This document shows, one piece after another, positions 23,886 through 34,500 of a stretch of 64,000 bases of DNA (its first letter is position 1; every line of letters starts with the position of its first letter). The DNA comes from Symbiodinium kawagutii (lineage: Eukaryota; Sar; Dinophyceae; Suessiales; Symbiodiniaceae): assembly GCA_009767595.1 (NCBI GenBank), contig VSDK01012532.1:52023-116022 (forward strand), given 5' to 3'. Under the pieces are notes generated by a model, which saw only the letters and a program-made list of their open reading frames with translations, searched no databases and had not been told where the DNA came from. Position numbers and translations under genes: made by a program.

Positions 23886-26800
23886 CGACAAGGACTAGGA
23901 CACAAGTACAACATCTTGAATACAAAATAAAAATAAATGAAACATATCTTCAGGAACAAACTGTGTCTGGTCGTGGAAAGTATGACATCTGCCGCGGAAG
24001 CCATGGCCTTTAACTTCCCAAGCTGAAGCATCATGAAAACACTATTTCATTCATAAATCGACACATGCTACTATCAAATTTCCACATGATTAGTAGTTGC
24101 CTACGTGGTGTATGCATCTACATGATGCACGCTGAGGCAAAAGGTCTGTCTAGAGCGTTGCATGAGCATGTCAAAGATCTGGTAAAGCGTTTCACTCACC
24201 AGTTCGGGATTTTCATCAACCACAATCCTAATCACCCAACTTGTAGGTGAATGTCCTAGCCATGCAGGTCGTACATTTGGTGGTCTTGGACACACATCTC
24301 CAACCAAACTGCACCCGTCCAACCCAGCCCCAGGGCCCCTGGTCTAACCCTGCTGTCCTTCATCTTCTCAGGTCCCATGGCCACCATGATGGCGAACTCG
24401 GTGATTTCAGCACCTGCGAGGCAAATGTCTGACCCATGCCTCACTCATGCGATGCAACACTTGACCAAGATTACATGCAGAATGTGTGTGTGTGTGTAGG
24501 AAGGAAACGTGTGTGTATACATCAATATGTTTACATAAAAGATAGAAACGTATACAGTTCTTAACAAACAACAGCGACATCTGAGAGTAGGGAAAGTGAA
24601 CTCTTTGAAGTGGCGCCTACAAATCTGCGACAGATCATTTGGTGATGTCAACGATTAAGCCCCAACATGTAGAAGAGCATGAGCCGGGAGCCATACTCCT
24701 CTCTCAAATGTTGTGGTTTGTTTGCAGGTATTTTCATCAAGTACAATCAGTCAGCACAATCCCGTATGGATCATATGAAGAATCAGCCACTCATAACATA
24801 TCCAATCAGAAAATGTGAGATCCATACCTGCATTTTATGGTAGATTCCCAGGATCAACTGATGCTCGTTTATCAATATGGATCCACCATGATCATGTCAA
24901 TATGGATCTGAATCCATGACAGAATCATGTTAACCCAGGATCAATAAACCATAGGTAAATATTCCTTGGGGAAGCGTACCATTTTATGGAAACGAAGGCT
25001 TTTGGGGGATACCGAGATATCCGGGATACCCCTATTCATCAGCCACGGGTTAACATTACCAGCTAACTGATCAGGTGTTCAACAGCGAGATCAGCCGCGA
25101 ACCTCCGCAGAACATGTTGCCCTTGCCGGTGACGACAATGGCTTTCACCTGATCAAGGCAAGGGATGGTCTACCTTGCTGGTTTCCACCGGCACTGGCTG
25201 CCGTTTGATTCAGCAAGCTGAGGGGTGCACAAAGGAATCAAGCAGGATGGATGTTCAGCTGAATGGATATGGTCAAAGAAAAATGACTAATCACAATGCA
25301 ACACTGTCTTGCTAATCACATGGACTATCTACAGCCATGATGATTGGTACCACTCACCAACCCAAAATCACAATCTTGTCGAGAACTTGAAGTTCATTGG
25401 CGGGTGTAAGATATCAAAATTCTCAAGCTGCCAGGGTGATTGATTGGAATAGCCGGTTGCTCTCTCTCTCTCTGTCTCTCTCTAGCTCTCTGTGGAAAAT
25501 GGAAAATAACCCCCATCATAATCGTCCGACCTGGGAATCTCTGTTGATGAACCAGGATTATGAAATGTCGCAAAGAATACTACCGCCGTTCAGACATCAG
25601 CATGTCTCAATCTATGCGTTCATATCTGTCCGTCCATCCGTTTGTCTGTGTTTCTCTCCGTCCGTTTGTCTGAATGCATGTCGATTCAAATAAGTGCATG
25701 GACAAAAATTCAAACCCTTCATTGATACGTCATTACCTACACATTTGATCCGGTTACATATAGGAGCAAAATAGGTCATCCCTGAGGGAGAGCAGGATAT
25801 TGCCATCATGTGCTGACACATTCATGGGTCTGTGAGCAAGAGTTCCAGAGAATAGGCACATTCGGCCGAGACTGGAAGCATGTTTGAAAAGTGTTTTAGT
25901 AGCACAGGCAATATTCTATCATAAAGAATTGCACGACCTGCCTGTAGGGAACAATCCACCTATGTACAATATGGCTGTGGGTAAAGCCTTGAACATCCCA
26001 AAAATGACCAGAACTAGTCTGTCTTGGGACGTTACTAACGCAACATATATGATGATGGGTCCTGGACAACATACATATAAGGCAATCCCCTCATATTTCT
26101 GACCTGATCATTCAACCACCAAGCTATTTGTGATCCAACTGGTGGTGGTTCGTCTATGATGCTTAAAGCGGTTGGTGGATGGTTGATGCTGGGTGGTGAT
26201 GACGGTAGATGCTGAAGGTGACTGCCAAGGGCTGCTGCCTATGCTGCTTGGATACCCTACGGTCCCACCCAGAGTCGGCACCTTGGGGTCGGACACCAAC
26301 TTGGGAAACTCCTGGCGCAGCTACAAATCTATGAGCACCAACACGTGAACTGCAGAGGTGCCATGCAAAGAGTGAGGTCATACATGGTCAAATTCATATA
26401 CATGATCATATATATATATATATATAGATATAAACGTTTACACATATTCATTTAAGTGTGTGGATTACCACGTACTTCTGAGATTGAATAAATACCACCA
26501 AGTCGACCTCACATGATCCTTGATTGGAAGCATACCAAGGAAAAAACTGGGAATCCTGCAGCTGGGGACAACGCCACCGAGCCAATCCAACAATACCCCC
26601 ATGAACTACAACAACAGAGACAACAGCACCAACCGCATTAGCCACAACCACAATCACAACTGCCCTGGTCGCTGTCACCACGATCAGCCCCCTCACCACT
26701 GTGAACGACCAAAAGAACTCACAAGAACCTGTCATTACCAAACAATATATCAGTATCAATAATAGCAAAGGCACGGGCAAAGTCAATTCACAAGTTATGA

Positions 26801-27791
26801 CCCTCAACAATCTCAATATCAATAATTATCCCATATCAACAACCAGCTCAATACGTGTATGTCTATAGATATTTATAGAGATATAGATATAGATATAGAT
26901 ATAGATGTAGATATAGATATAGATGTAGATATAGACATAGATGCAGAATATATAGTATAGATATAGATATACATATACATCAAAAACTTGGTCCACAACT
27001 CTACAACTGCAATCCCTTATCGACCCCTCAACTGCTTGCTGTAACTGAGTCCCTGTGAGGATCCCTCGGGTCCTGCTTGAAAGAAGTCACCAAGTCGGTT
27101 CCCAAAGAATTCCTCGGCGCGGCTGTGCACAGGAGAAACGTCATAAACTTGTGGGAGACTGTCTTCGCAACGTGTGTACATGCCGATATGCAAATGCAAT
27201 GTGTTTCTGCAACTTTTGTAGTGGGATTGGGGCGGAGTTTCTTGCATATTTTACAAAATGCTGGACCTGAAGTAGTGGGGATGACACTGGAATAATGCTG
27301 TACTGACAGCCGTGAAACTTTATATTATATATTGATCATTCAATGTGTGCCAGGAGAATGAATGCCTACGCCCCCACTATCCACCTTGTCGGGACATGCT
27401 GAGGCCTCTATCAATCCTCAAGAAAAAGCGCTGGGGTTCTCTTCCAATTATTTGGGGTTCGAGTATTTTATTGGGGTACCATCAGGTCCAGTTGCATGTC
27501 CACCTAGGCCAATAGTTTTGAGGACAGCTCCATGTCTCCTACATGGGCCATCTTTATATCCAGAGATACCTCTGACCCAAACATCCCACCACTTTCAGTG
27601 GGTTTGACAACCTGTGTGATGTTTACCAACACAACCATCCAAATCATTCCATAGGTTGACTATCGCTTCTGTCTTCCCCAGCACTCCAACCTACAAAGCC
27701 ATCCTCCCAGTGCTCAGCCCAGCAGCACTGGAGGGCTGTCCATGGTGAGGACTCCCACGCCATCGGGACGGACGTTGATGGTGGCGGGCAT
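7681..27791 (-). CDS. Multifunctional beta-oxidation protein (enoyl-CoA hydratase / 3-hydroxyacyl-CoA dehydrogenase), 21 exons found
   Basis: Catalyses hydration of trans-2-enoyl-CoA and NAD-dependent oxidation of 3-hydroxyacyl-CoA in fatty-acid beta-oxidation; the family (MFP2/EHHADH) is usually peroxisomal. Exons run from 27.8 kb down to 7.7 kb on the minus strand. Hydratase landmarks in order are FCGGAEITEF, the oxyanion-hole loop NGPALGGGCEVSLAC, GFPEVKLGLLPG and GTQRLPR; both catalytic Glu positions (GGGCE and GFPE) are kept. Dehydrogenase landmarks are the Rossmann GxGxxG in KKIGILGAGLMGGGIA, DVDMVIEAVPE, TNTSGLN and GTHFFSPANVMQLLE, with the catalytic His and the Glu 12 residues later. 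All neighbouring exons join in phase except around one missing small exon (expected after residue 21). Donors are a mix of GT, GC and GA. The C-terminal dehydrogenase domains, usually about 300 residues more, were not found below 7.68 kb, so the peroxisomal targeting signal cannot be checked. Function is near certain from motifs; individual boundaries are inferred by eye. Confidence 0.9.
9123..9193 (-). CDS. Multifunctional protein exon, LICTNTSGLNIDDIAAVLKD
   Basis: Contains the TNTS motif whose Ser lies in the dehydrogenase active site. Acceptor CCAG|G, GT donor, phase 0. Confidence 0.92.
10528..10569 (-). CDS. Multifunctional protein exon, AWLKLGKVAVPAE
   Basis: 42-bp exon found by phase: acceptor TTGAG|A, GC donor. 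It fills the VFxELxxxxPPxxxL helix between DLKK and LICTNTS with nearly exact family length. Confidence 0.7.
10639..10732. repeat. (TA)n and (GA)n microsatellites
   Basis: Two TA tracts separated by AGAAATAAATATG, then GAGAGAGAGAGAGAG. Intronic. Confidence 0.9.
11076..11127 (-). CDS. Multifunctional protein exon, DVDMVIEAVPEIMDLKK
   Basis: Highly conserved DxVIEAVxE motif near the nicotinamide site. Acceptor CACAG|G, GC donor, phase 1 out. Confidence 0.92.
12085..12130 (-). CDS. Multifunctional protein exon, YHSLLKPTLDFADFK
   Basis: Corresponds to the LTPTLDYxDFxDADLVIEAV segment. Acceptor GCTGAG|G, GT donor, phase 0. Confidence 0.88.
13164..13206 (-). CDS. Multifunctional protein exon, KLTKEKYQQSLGS
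   Basis: Small 43-bp exon, acceptor GCCAAG|G, donor GT; joins in phase to YHSLLKPTLDFADFK. Confidence 0.82.
13962..14022 (-). CDS. Multifunctional protein exon, EWLDGGVKKIDSLWAGRLKK
   Basis: Matches the FLDKGLxxIxxxWAxRVKKG helix. GC donor (AAGG|GC) gives GRLKKGKLTKEKYQQ across the junction. Confidence 0.85.
15309..15378 (-). CDS. Multifunctional protein exon, MGGGIAMCFIQKGVPVVLKD
   Basis: Second half of the NAD-binding GxGxxG motif and strand beta2. Acceptor TCTCAG|G, GC donor, phase 0 out. Confidence 0.92.
16214..16329 (-). CDS. Multifunctional protein exon, start of NAD-binding domain
   Basis: Encodes ESAALRHLFLSERLAQKVPG followed by LPLKKIGILGAG, the first strand and glycine loop of the Rossmann fold. 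GT donor in phase 2 completes Leu of GAGL with the next exon. Confidence 0.92.
17245..17319. repeat. Compound (AAAC)n(CTAA)n microsatellite
   Basis: About nine AAAC units switch directly to about nine CTAA units. Confidence 0.95.
17498..17617. mobile_element. Terminal-inverted-repeat element, family A, with 4-bp duplication
   Basis: Ends are GGTGGTTTCTCAAGTCATA and its inverse, flanked on both sides by ACTT (17494-17497 and 17618-17621). Interior about 80 bp, non-coding. MITE-like. Confidence 0.8.
17872..17989. mobile_element. Hairpin element with inverted repeats of about 33 bp
   Basis: Arms TAAACTAACATGGCAATGG plus AAAATCC and their near-perfect inverse enclose about 50 bp with GGCTGATTATGGCTGATT. 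No clear target duplication. Could form a strong intronic hairpin. Confidence 0.7.
18416..18433. repeat. (TA)n microsatellite
   Basis: Short alternating TA tract just upstream of the 18.5-kb exon region. Confidence 0.85.
18503..18563 (-). CDS. Multifunctional protein exon, SIIKCFEAACSNKSFREGLQ
   Basis: Equivalent to the AIRCVEAAVNKPFDEGL helix preceding the dehydrogenase domain. Acceptor TGCAG|G, donor GT, phase 0. Confidence 0.85.
18789..18835. mobile_element. Family A element, one-ended fragment
   Basis: GGTGGTTTCTCAAAATAGGG end followed by CCAAATCATCC. No matching right end was seen. Confidence 0.6.
19086..19163 (-). CDS. Multifunctional protein exon, FMVAAGGLESGLNTAVNAAP linker helix
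   Basis: Frame chosen by high GC in third codon positions and by phase. GC donor (CCCAG|GC) joins to SIIKCFEAACSNKSF. Confidence 0.72.
19801..19883 (-). CDS. Multifunctional protein exon, AADWALNHPPAPISKREV linker
   Basis: Aligns with the ARRWALDI...SKTDKL stretch after the hydratase domain in plant MFP2. Acceptor TCCAG|G; GT donor, phase 2 out. Confidence 0.78.
19929..19993. repeat. 14-bp tandem repeat
   Basis: About four units of ATGTTTAATGTTCA, followed by GGGTAGTGGCTAGTGG repeats. Confidence 0.85.
20203..20219. repeat. Short telomere-like repeat
   Basis: AAACCCTAACCCTAAAG, two units of the plant/dinoflagellate-type telomere motif (TTTAGGG on the other strand). Too short to be a telomere remnant with certainty. 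Confidence 0.4.
20311..20630. repeat. G-rich minisatellite, unit about 80-90 bp, about four copies
   Basis: Each unit has CATGTTAACGTTCAYTTGCA, then GCGTCATGAAGTTGATGCT and a GGGGT-rich tail of variable length. The tail at about 20466-20495 is runs of three or four G separated by one or two bases. Confidence 0.85.
21080..21143 (-). CDS. Multifunctional protein exon, hydratase NGIIDAVANKDVIEEGAS
   Basis: Corresponds to the GLIDEVV segment that closes the hydratase domain. Acceptor CCGAG|G. The 3' end is ambiguous between two GT donors (lower end 21080 or 21083), both phase 0. Confidence 0.8.
21875..21934 (-). CDS. Multifunctional protein exon, hydratase TEAMQMILQGNPLNAQAAK
   Basis: Matches the ALEMILTGKPVxAxEAKK segment. 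Acceptor AG|C; GA donor needed to reach the next exon in frame (AAKKNGIIDAV). Confidence 0.88.
22034..22064. repeat. (TC)n(TA)n microsatellite
   Basis: CTCTCTCTCTCT then an alternating TA tract. Confidence 0.9.
22170..22230. mobile_element. Family A element, diverged fragment
   Basis: Begins ATGGTGATTTCCCAAAATAG and continues GGGGTACTTCCAG; no right end seen. Confidence 0.55.
22418..22479 (-). CDS. Multifunctional protein exon, hydratase GLLPGAQGTQRLPR
   Basis: VKLGLLPGAQGTQRLPR is a hallmark of the crotonase fold. The exon must end at CCACT before a GC donor for family spacing to TEAMQMILQG. Confidence 0.9.
22556..22693. repeat. Decamer repeat GGGATGGTTA
   Basis: About twelve imperfect copies of GGGATGGTTR, including GGGATGGTAA variants; intronic. 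Confidence 0.85.
22758..22820 (-). CDS. Multifunctional protein exon, hydratase EVSLACHYRVASPKSSVGFPE
   Basis: Exactly 21 codons, carrying the two catalytic-glutamate positions at its ends (E of GGGCE and E of GFPE). GC donor, acceptor CTGAG|G. Confidence 0.9.
23421..23538 (-). CDS. Multifunctional protein exon, hydratase oxyanion-hole loop
   Basis: Encodes NNPVAALSEMMDMIDASPK and then VVAALNGPALGGGC. Incoming phase 2 matches the previous exon. The end at TGT with a GA donor restores the family spacing GGGCEVSLAC. Confidence 0.9.
23836..23886. repeat. (AAC)n microsatellite
   Basis: About 17 AAC units, same orientation as the array at 7460. Confidence 0.95.
24365..24413 (-). CDS. Multifunctional protein exon, hydratase AEITEFAIMVAMGPE
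   Basis: Phase 1 join completes FCGGAEITEF (family FCAGADISEF). The exon must end GAGAA before a GA donor for the next exon to stay in frame, giving a non-canonical GA-AG intron. Confidence 0.85.
25103..25148 (-). CDS. Multifunctional protein exon, hydratase VKAIVVTGKGNMFCG
   Basis: Encodes the conserved beta-strand and FCGG turn before the active site. Acceptor ATCAG|G, donor GGAG|GT, phase 1 out. Confidence 0.85.
26282..26320 (-). CDS. Multifunctional protein exon, hydratase LRQEFPKLVSDPK
   Basis: Thirteen codons. The AG acceptor forms an in-frame TAG directly before the exon, which fixes its 5' end. GT donor, phase 0, joins to VKAIVVTGKG in the next exon as in the hydratase family. Confidence 0.8.
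26406..26426. repeat. (TA)n microsatellite
   Basis: Perfect alternating TA, intronic. Confidence 0.85.
26877..26979. repeat. (ATAGAT)n hexanucleotide repeat
   Basis: About 14 units of GATATA with GATGTA and GACATA variants. Confidence 0.9.
27729..27791 (-). CDS. Multifunctional protein exon 1, start codon
   Basis: Twenty-one codons from ATG at 27791, containing VGVLTMDSPP, the usual N-terminal strand of the hydratase fold. The ATG lies two bases after a TGCAG, a possible spliced-leader acceptor. Donor is GT, phase 0. The following NALS-type exon was not located between 26.3 and 27.7 kb. Confidence 0.8.
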
Positions 27792-28418
27792 GGCTGCAAT
27801 GGATGCGCTGGGAGCTGCTCAGTGCTTCAAACTTGGGAGCAAAAGGCTGAGCAGTTCGGTCAGTCGATGCAGCGGCGAGCAGCTCTCCACACTGGCTGCC
27901 ACGGCACGATGGCTGGTCACTGTGGCATCCAAGCGGGTTGATGTAGATAGATTCATCATATGAAGACAGCCCGATTGGTTTGGCTCTCAGAAGACCACAA
28001 ATTCCCAGGGCATCTTAAGTATCCAGTCATGAAGCTACGTTGCCAACCACGCTGTATGAGAAAGAACACTACAGTTCATCTGTTGAGATCGTGTGGTTCA
28101 TGTTTATTTGTATGTTTCTTATGCAATATGTTTCCCTATGAATTGCAAATCAATCATCCTGGTCTTCACAATAAATTGTGTGAGTTTCGTGCAAATGCTC
28201 AGTTCTATCATGTTTCACCACATATGTAAATACATGTGTACACACATATATATATATTTATTTATTTATTTATTTATTTATTTATATATCTATATGTATT
28301 TATATATATATGTGTGTGTGTGAATAAGAATACACAGATTCAAACAAACTTTATATTCAAAACAGTTTCCAGGTACAGCCTAGACCCCAATCTTTTAACC
28401 AGGACCATGTCCAAACCA
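27792..28418. other. Intergenic region, multifunctional protein and upstream gene
   Basis: No exon seen on the minus strand. Contains the TTTA microsatellite. A plus open frame continues to about 27963 but is the shadow of exon 1 and its surroundings. Confidence 0.5.
28246..28320. repeat. (TA)n(TTTA)n microsatellite
   Basis: TA tract, about nine TTTA units, more TA, then TGTGTGTG. Lies between the multifunctional protein start and the end of the upstream gene. Confidence 0.9.
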
Positions 28419-28589
28419 TCAGGAACAAAACAATATATTTATGGAGGTTTTTGTAGATCTCATGTCCTCCTGGTCATCCAACCTCTTCATTTCTGCACCG
28501 CTTTCCTGTTCTTCCCACAGGTTGGAGCATGGGACTTTCATCAAGATCTCCATCATCTCCGGAATCTCGCTGATGTCTGGCTCATCCTC
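28419..28589 (-). CDS. Possible terminal exon, acidic EDEPDISEIPEMMEILMKVP
   Basis: Acceptor ACGCAG|G, phase 0, open for 56 codons to a TGA. It could stop earlier at a GT donor after the Cys-Ser-Asn-Leu codons. Confidence 0.45.
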   Translation of the reverse strand, partial: EDEPDISEIPEMMEILMKVPCSNLWEEQESGAEMKRLDDQEDMRSTKTSINILFCS

Positions 28590-31500
28590 CTGCGTCAAGC
28601 AGGGTGCAGTAGGTAAGTCCAACGCGGATAGCGGAAAAACATAACTCAAAAGTATCAAGTGGTGAAATCTGGTATTTCATAATGGTCAACAACGCTTGCT
28701 TGTGGCTAAGTACAGTCAAGAACGGTGAATTTGGTTAATCTATGGTACTATTAGTTGTTTGTTTTCCCACTTGAATTGCTCGCTTGAGTGCAGATTTATC
28801 TGATCCCAGTGTTAGATACATTCGACGTCGAATCACTGGGCACATAGGTACAGTAGTATGGTCAAAGTAAGCTGCACATAACAATACATTGTAAAAAATG
28901 TCTTAACGTATTGAAATACATATTACATAGATGAAATATGCAGAAGATGTGCCACCAATGTATGTGTCTGAAAAACATCTGAATGTCTAGGTACATACAT
29001 GCCATGTGTCTAATGTACTTACATGCGCAGGCGTCCCTACATATTTCTATACACAGTCTATGACACGATTCATATGATGATTAATTACTTGATTTTGACG
29101 CAGTGGACCCCTAACCTACCCAGTGAATATCAACCCGCACCTCATTACAACTGTTCAACTCCCCCCACAGTTAGAGACGGTGGCATCCGGCATCCAGTTA
29201 TGGGCACTCCCACTAAAGGACAGGCTATGGCAGCCTCAAGCCTTGTACCGACGGATCTGATCCATAATGACACATGCATGTACATCTGCATGTCACCGCA
29301 AATGTCCAGGACTGTTCGGCACAGCCATGCTGATCATTTCCTTCCTTTCTTGGGATGAGTAAGCAGCACACACGCACACACTCTAAGCTACCGGGTGGCC
29401 TCTGCGTCCTCAACTTCAGCGCTTGCCTTAGCTGTGAACGAGTTGATTGATGATGCTTTGATTCAGGATGGCAATCAATGTCTTACTGGATTCTCACAAT
29501 AGTAGGCCATCCGCAAATTTCAGCAAATTTGGCTTCTCATGTGTCATGGATTATTCATTGCTGATGTCACATCAAGAGGATATACCCTCCGAAGATCAAC
29601 ATGGAATAGGAAGAAACCACTATCCTTGGATGATTTCCCCTCATATTCACATATTTTCAGGATTGATTGGCTTCAGAACATCAACCGGCAAAGACTTGGT
29701 ATACCCCAGCCCTAACTCCATATTTCTGCCGCTATGTTGTCCGCATAGCGTACCATCCCAGGTTCGAAGCACCTGAGGATCCATGAAGGGTAGGTCTGTA
29801 CGGTTGAATCAGGGGCAACACCTCTAGGGTGAGAGATTGGTAAGTGCAGAGGCAGCAAAAATATGACCCCTTCGTAGCTGAAGATTTTAGCAAACTTTCT
29901 GGGCAGTTTCCTCCACAAAGGAATTTGCTTGTCATTGTGAAAAGTTATCTGGCAGCGGGTCAAAACCCTGTACCCCTGGTTCCCCTATCATTCACCATTG
30001 TTTTCCGTATTATTGTTGGTTATTAACCCCCATTATTGGCAGGTTAATATCGACCCACAGCCATATAACCATCTATAATTAAGCAACAGATCAACCACGG
30101 GCACCCCTGGCAACCTGCCGTTCCGAACCGCCACGGTACCAACCTGACGGCCTTGCTACCTCCAAGCAGCTGCTGGTGATGCCGAAAAGCGCTAAAACCC
30201 ATCACCCCGCATGGCGCAGCACAGTCACTGTATCAGAATGGATATAAGATTGATATAGCCCTATACATGGGTATACAATCTACAGACAAATTATGTATAT
30301 AACTACCCTACATGGGTATAAAATGGTAATATTATGTAGCTCAAAGGGCGCTGTAACATTCCGAAAATAACATGGTGTATAGATTCCTCTGTTGCAAGCT
30401 CATTTCCAAGCTAAAGACATGGTAACAACAGTCTGGAAAGACACACTCGTAAACTTGTAAATTTGAAAACAGCATTTACCTGAATCTGAACAGTAACTTT
30501 AGCAACTTTGTCCAACCCACTGGCATGTGCGCATGGATGCATGCATGTATACACATGTATGTATGCATGATTATGCATGTATGTACAAGATTGACTTGAC
30601 ACAACCGCTACAGCCATGGCCACTACAAAGTTTATAGCACTACGATTCGTAGAGGTTGTGCTCCCACCAGGTGGGCTGTGCATCATCGAAATAAAAACAC
30701 TGTGAGTCATGGGTCTCATCTTCAGGAATCAAGCAGGGACCCACCAATTTGAGCGATTTGCGAAGCATCGTATGGTCTCGGCATGTCTTGCTTGTTAACG
30801 GGGATTCATGTGATACTGCATCTATGATGGAGATTGTAGTATTTTCCCACAAGCATTGGGTCACGCGCAACACACTGCCTACTGCAAACAATGCGACGGT
30901 ATCAGAGCTAGGTTACGCACTGGAAAGGCCTCTGGGAATCCTACCTACTGTAGTTGTTATGATAACAGCGAGTAGGATTCGAACGATGATGAACTAGCGT
31001 AATTTATCACAGAATCTAAAAACAAAATAACTAATTCTGTTGAATTACTTAACATCTTTTGACTGACCATAAAGTTCCTTAGCTAAGCTTCAGGCAAACC
31101 CGGAGCCTCGCCTCTTCTGTGTAGAGCAGGGCCACAAAATGACCAATTTGGTTGAAGAACCTGCGTCAACAAGTGCAGCAAAAATAACCAACGCAGCAAT
31201 CACAGCAACCTACATGTACGTTTATAAATGAGCCATTACAAAGGTTCATCCTACCATTTATGGCGCCATTTACAAAAACAAATGCAGGTGTACGAGTACA
31301 ACATCCTACCTAAAAATAGTGGCTTGTCTTCAAGAAGAGTTGAAACCATTACTATTCATTACTACTGGGTAACTTGTAATATGGATATATGAACCACATT
31401 CAAACCATGTCCATTCCCAAACCACATCCCAGAAACTCATCTCTCCGTCACCAAGCTGTGCTCTCACCTGGAGGCTGCCTACATGGCTGGCGTGACGGCG

Positions 31501-34500
31501 TAACGCGCTCGCCTGTAGCAAGGTCACCGTAGCCAAAAAGGTCCTGTGCTGAGCTCCGCGAGCCCAGTATGCCACGCCTCTACCGTTACAACAAAACTGC
31601 ATTGACAGGTCAGTGGTCCAGTGGTTTACACAACTTTCGACAGGTACCAAGCAGGTAGACACATGTGAACATTGCACATTGATCGGATAACTATGCACAT
31701 TTGCACCCCTTCGATTCTCTCAACTACGTGTAAGCTACAAAGACATGCAAAGCTCTTCCAACATGAACGATGGGATAACCCCCACCAATTGGCATGATAT
31801 GTGCGGAGTTTCTCTCCCAATGTTGCCGCATGGTGTCCTCCAAATCCATCTACGAGCCTGGCGACGTATCAGCGGATGCTCCATGATTGCATATGGCACC
31901 CGGGAATGGGATGGCAGGAGCATGACATCATGTTCACAATCATACAGAAGCACCTGGTTGCAACGTTTGAAGGGATCGAAGTCTACTGTAATTAGTGAAT
32001 ATGGCTGTGGGTTCCCTTATTATTGTTGGTAAATCCTCCATTAGTTGGTTGGTTAATATTGACCCATGGCCCTATCTTAGATCAAAGCTGCTGACAGTGG
32101 CTATCACGGCTGCAACAAGCAAAGTCCTCACTCAAGATCCCTAGCAACTCTTGGATGCTCGTGCCCTGTCACTGCAACTTCACTCAAAAGGTCATGGTCC
32201 GTGACATCGCGCAATCCATGCGGCCAGTAGACATGGCTTGTGCGCAAACTCTAAAGCAGCCCATAAAGCCAAAGAGATTCTACAGGAAATCATTGTTTAA
32301 GATGTGTTCATAATTTGGCCAATATGTCGTCATTGATATTCCCTTTTGATACTTATCGACCCACTCTGTATCCCATGTGTATTCACTATGTTATTTGTGA
32401 ATTGGGGATCCACAATCTACTGGAACTATCAGCCAATTTACAAACTCAAACACGGCTGGTTTTCTCCAGGCCTTTCAATCACTCACACTGTCCTGTCCAC
32501 AAGTGGCATGCCTCCAAAACCCGAGCCCAACAATTATCATTTTGGAAGTCATGGTTGGAGTACGCATCATGTAGTGACAACCACTAAAATCATCATTCTA
32601 ATAAGAACTAAGTCTTACACAATCATGGATCAATTTAGATCACCATTGACCATGTTGATCATTAAGCCATGCTGTGGATCGGCCGTCGAACATCCTTGAT
32701 CCAATGACGATCATTGAAACAAGCCCTGCATATCAGCCCTCGGCGCACCAGCGCCTCAAAGCCGGCTGCGACAGGCCAAGCTGATGCCATGGTGAGCGAT
32801 GACTTGAGCACAACTGATCTTCCACTGGAGGGCTGGAACTGAAGAAATTGATTGCTGATTCTTTTGTGCGAAAAGACTGGTGATAAACTGGTGAACTTTG
32901 AGAAGATGGATTTGATGACCTATGCTGATTGGAAGCTCACTTTGTGAGGTGCGGGGTTGCTTCAGGAGCATCACACCATCACATTACTTCGAAAATGAGG
33001 TCAACCAATTCAAAGCAAACGTGGCTGCCAGGGATGAGGGCACTCACAAAACAAAATGAAGCACAGCGAACGATTCTTACTTGCAGAATTGGGCACATCC
33101 TGATCTCATCAGTTTGTATTCCAAGAGGTTAGGACTGCAAATTCAGTTGTCTTCGTCATATCCACTTGATCGAGCCAAAGGCTATGCAAGCGCGGTCGAT
33201 ATATACTTAGGGGTCTTGCGAAATTGGATTGAAGCCCAATTTAGCGTACACCATAAGTACGACAAGCTTTGGATCTGGATCACTATGAATCAAAGCCTAA
33301 GGTGCTATTGTCAATCATTTTGGTACAATCTGAGGAAAAGAGACGTTGTTTTTGTTCAGAGTGCCTGTCTCCAGATTTGTCCATGGCTTATGTCGCCAAG
33401 AAATGCGGATCTTTCCGGATCGATGGCACAGGCCATCAAGGTCTTCACACCTCGAAACCGTGCCTATTTGGATGTTGCTTCTCAAATGGACTGCGCATGG
33501 CAGCGCATACTTCATATCACTCACTCACAGTATATACATTGAAATGTTTATGCAAATCAAGCGCGTCAAAATATTAAAAATCCGAAGATGCAAAAAGCAA
33601 CTTGCAGTAGATCAAACTATACTGAGACCGGGTTGGAATCAGCTGCTTCATGGCATTTTCAAGTTCCCTCGCCTACAGATAGCATCTGATTCCGAATCAA
33701 ATAAAATACAATCGCGTACATCAAATGTATATCTATGTGTATACATATCGCACCCCTCGAATATGTTTGCGTTTCTTAAAACAAACATATTGTTGCTTTT
33801 GAAACAGCTGCTATTGTTCACCGGCCAATGGTTCTAGTCAACTGTATCCCGAGAGATAAATCTCAACAGCACCACCACCACATCCACCACCAACAACAAC
33901 AAACAAAGTGAACTGAACAAACAGAAACAAACAGAACACAACTATACGCAACTGAAAAAACAAGCACAAACTCGATTATCAGAAACACAGTAGCCAAGAA
34001 CAATGTCTGTACCAAGAAACTCAACATGACTGTCACTCAAACGTGCAGGCGCCACAGCATCCACTCGCGTACCTCACCGGTGAGAGTTCGAGGGCTCCAT
34101 CGATGTGCACAGCGGATTTATGACTGATCCACGGTTGATGAAGGCTCATCATCAAGGGTTCAGAAAAGCAATGTGGGTGGAGCACAATCACAGAATACTC
34201 AACAAAGTAGAGCAAAATATTTCGGGGAGTTTATAAGACTGATTGGTTGCTTGGAGATTCCCATTTTGCGTCATGGAAATATGCTCTCCAATAGTATTGG
34301 AGATTGATTCTGACAGTTGGTTCTGGGAGAATGGTTCAACGTGGAACCCCTGGGCATGGCTGCTGCGCGGATGAAGAACATGTTGGCACCCCAATCTATA
34401 ACTTGGGAATCTAGAACAGGAGCAGGCTTGAATCTGAGAAACAAGTTTCACTTATCATCATTGTCATGATTTAGTATCTCCCATAACTGGTCAACAACAA

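Larger units (their letters stand above)
7745..27728 (-). other. Introns of the multifunctional protein gene
   Basis: About 19 kb of intron against about 1.3 kb of located exon. I see no other confident gene in these gaps. They hold microsatellites, minisatellites and inverted-repeat elements listed separately, TA- and GATA-rich stretches, and scattered GGTTGATGATGG-like sequence. Short plus-strand open stretches (for example 8186-8386, 12788-13060, 14481-14816) look partly coding but have no family I recognise. Confidence 0.6.

Noticed and set aside
27017..27247. Candidate for the missing second exon of the multifunctional protein (AEEFFGNRLGDFF)
   Set aside because: Does not resemble the NALS segment expected there and has no matching phase.
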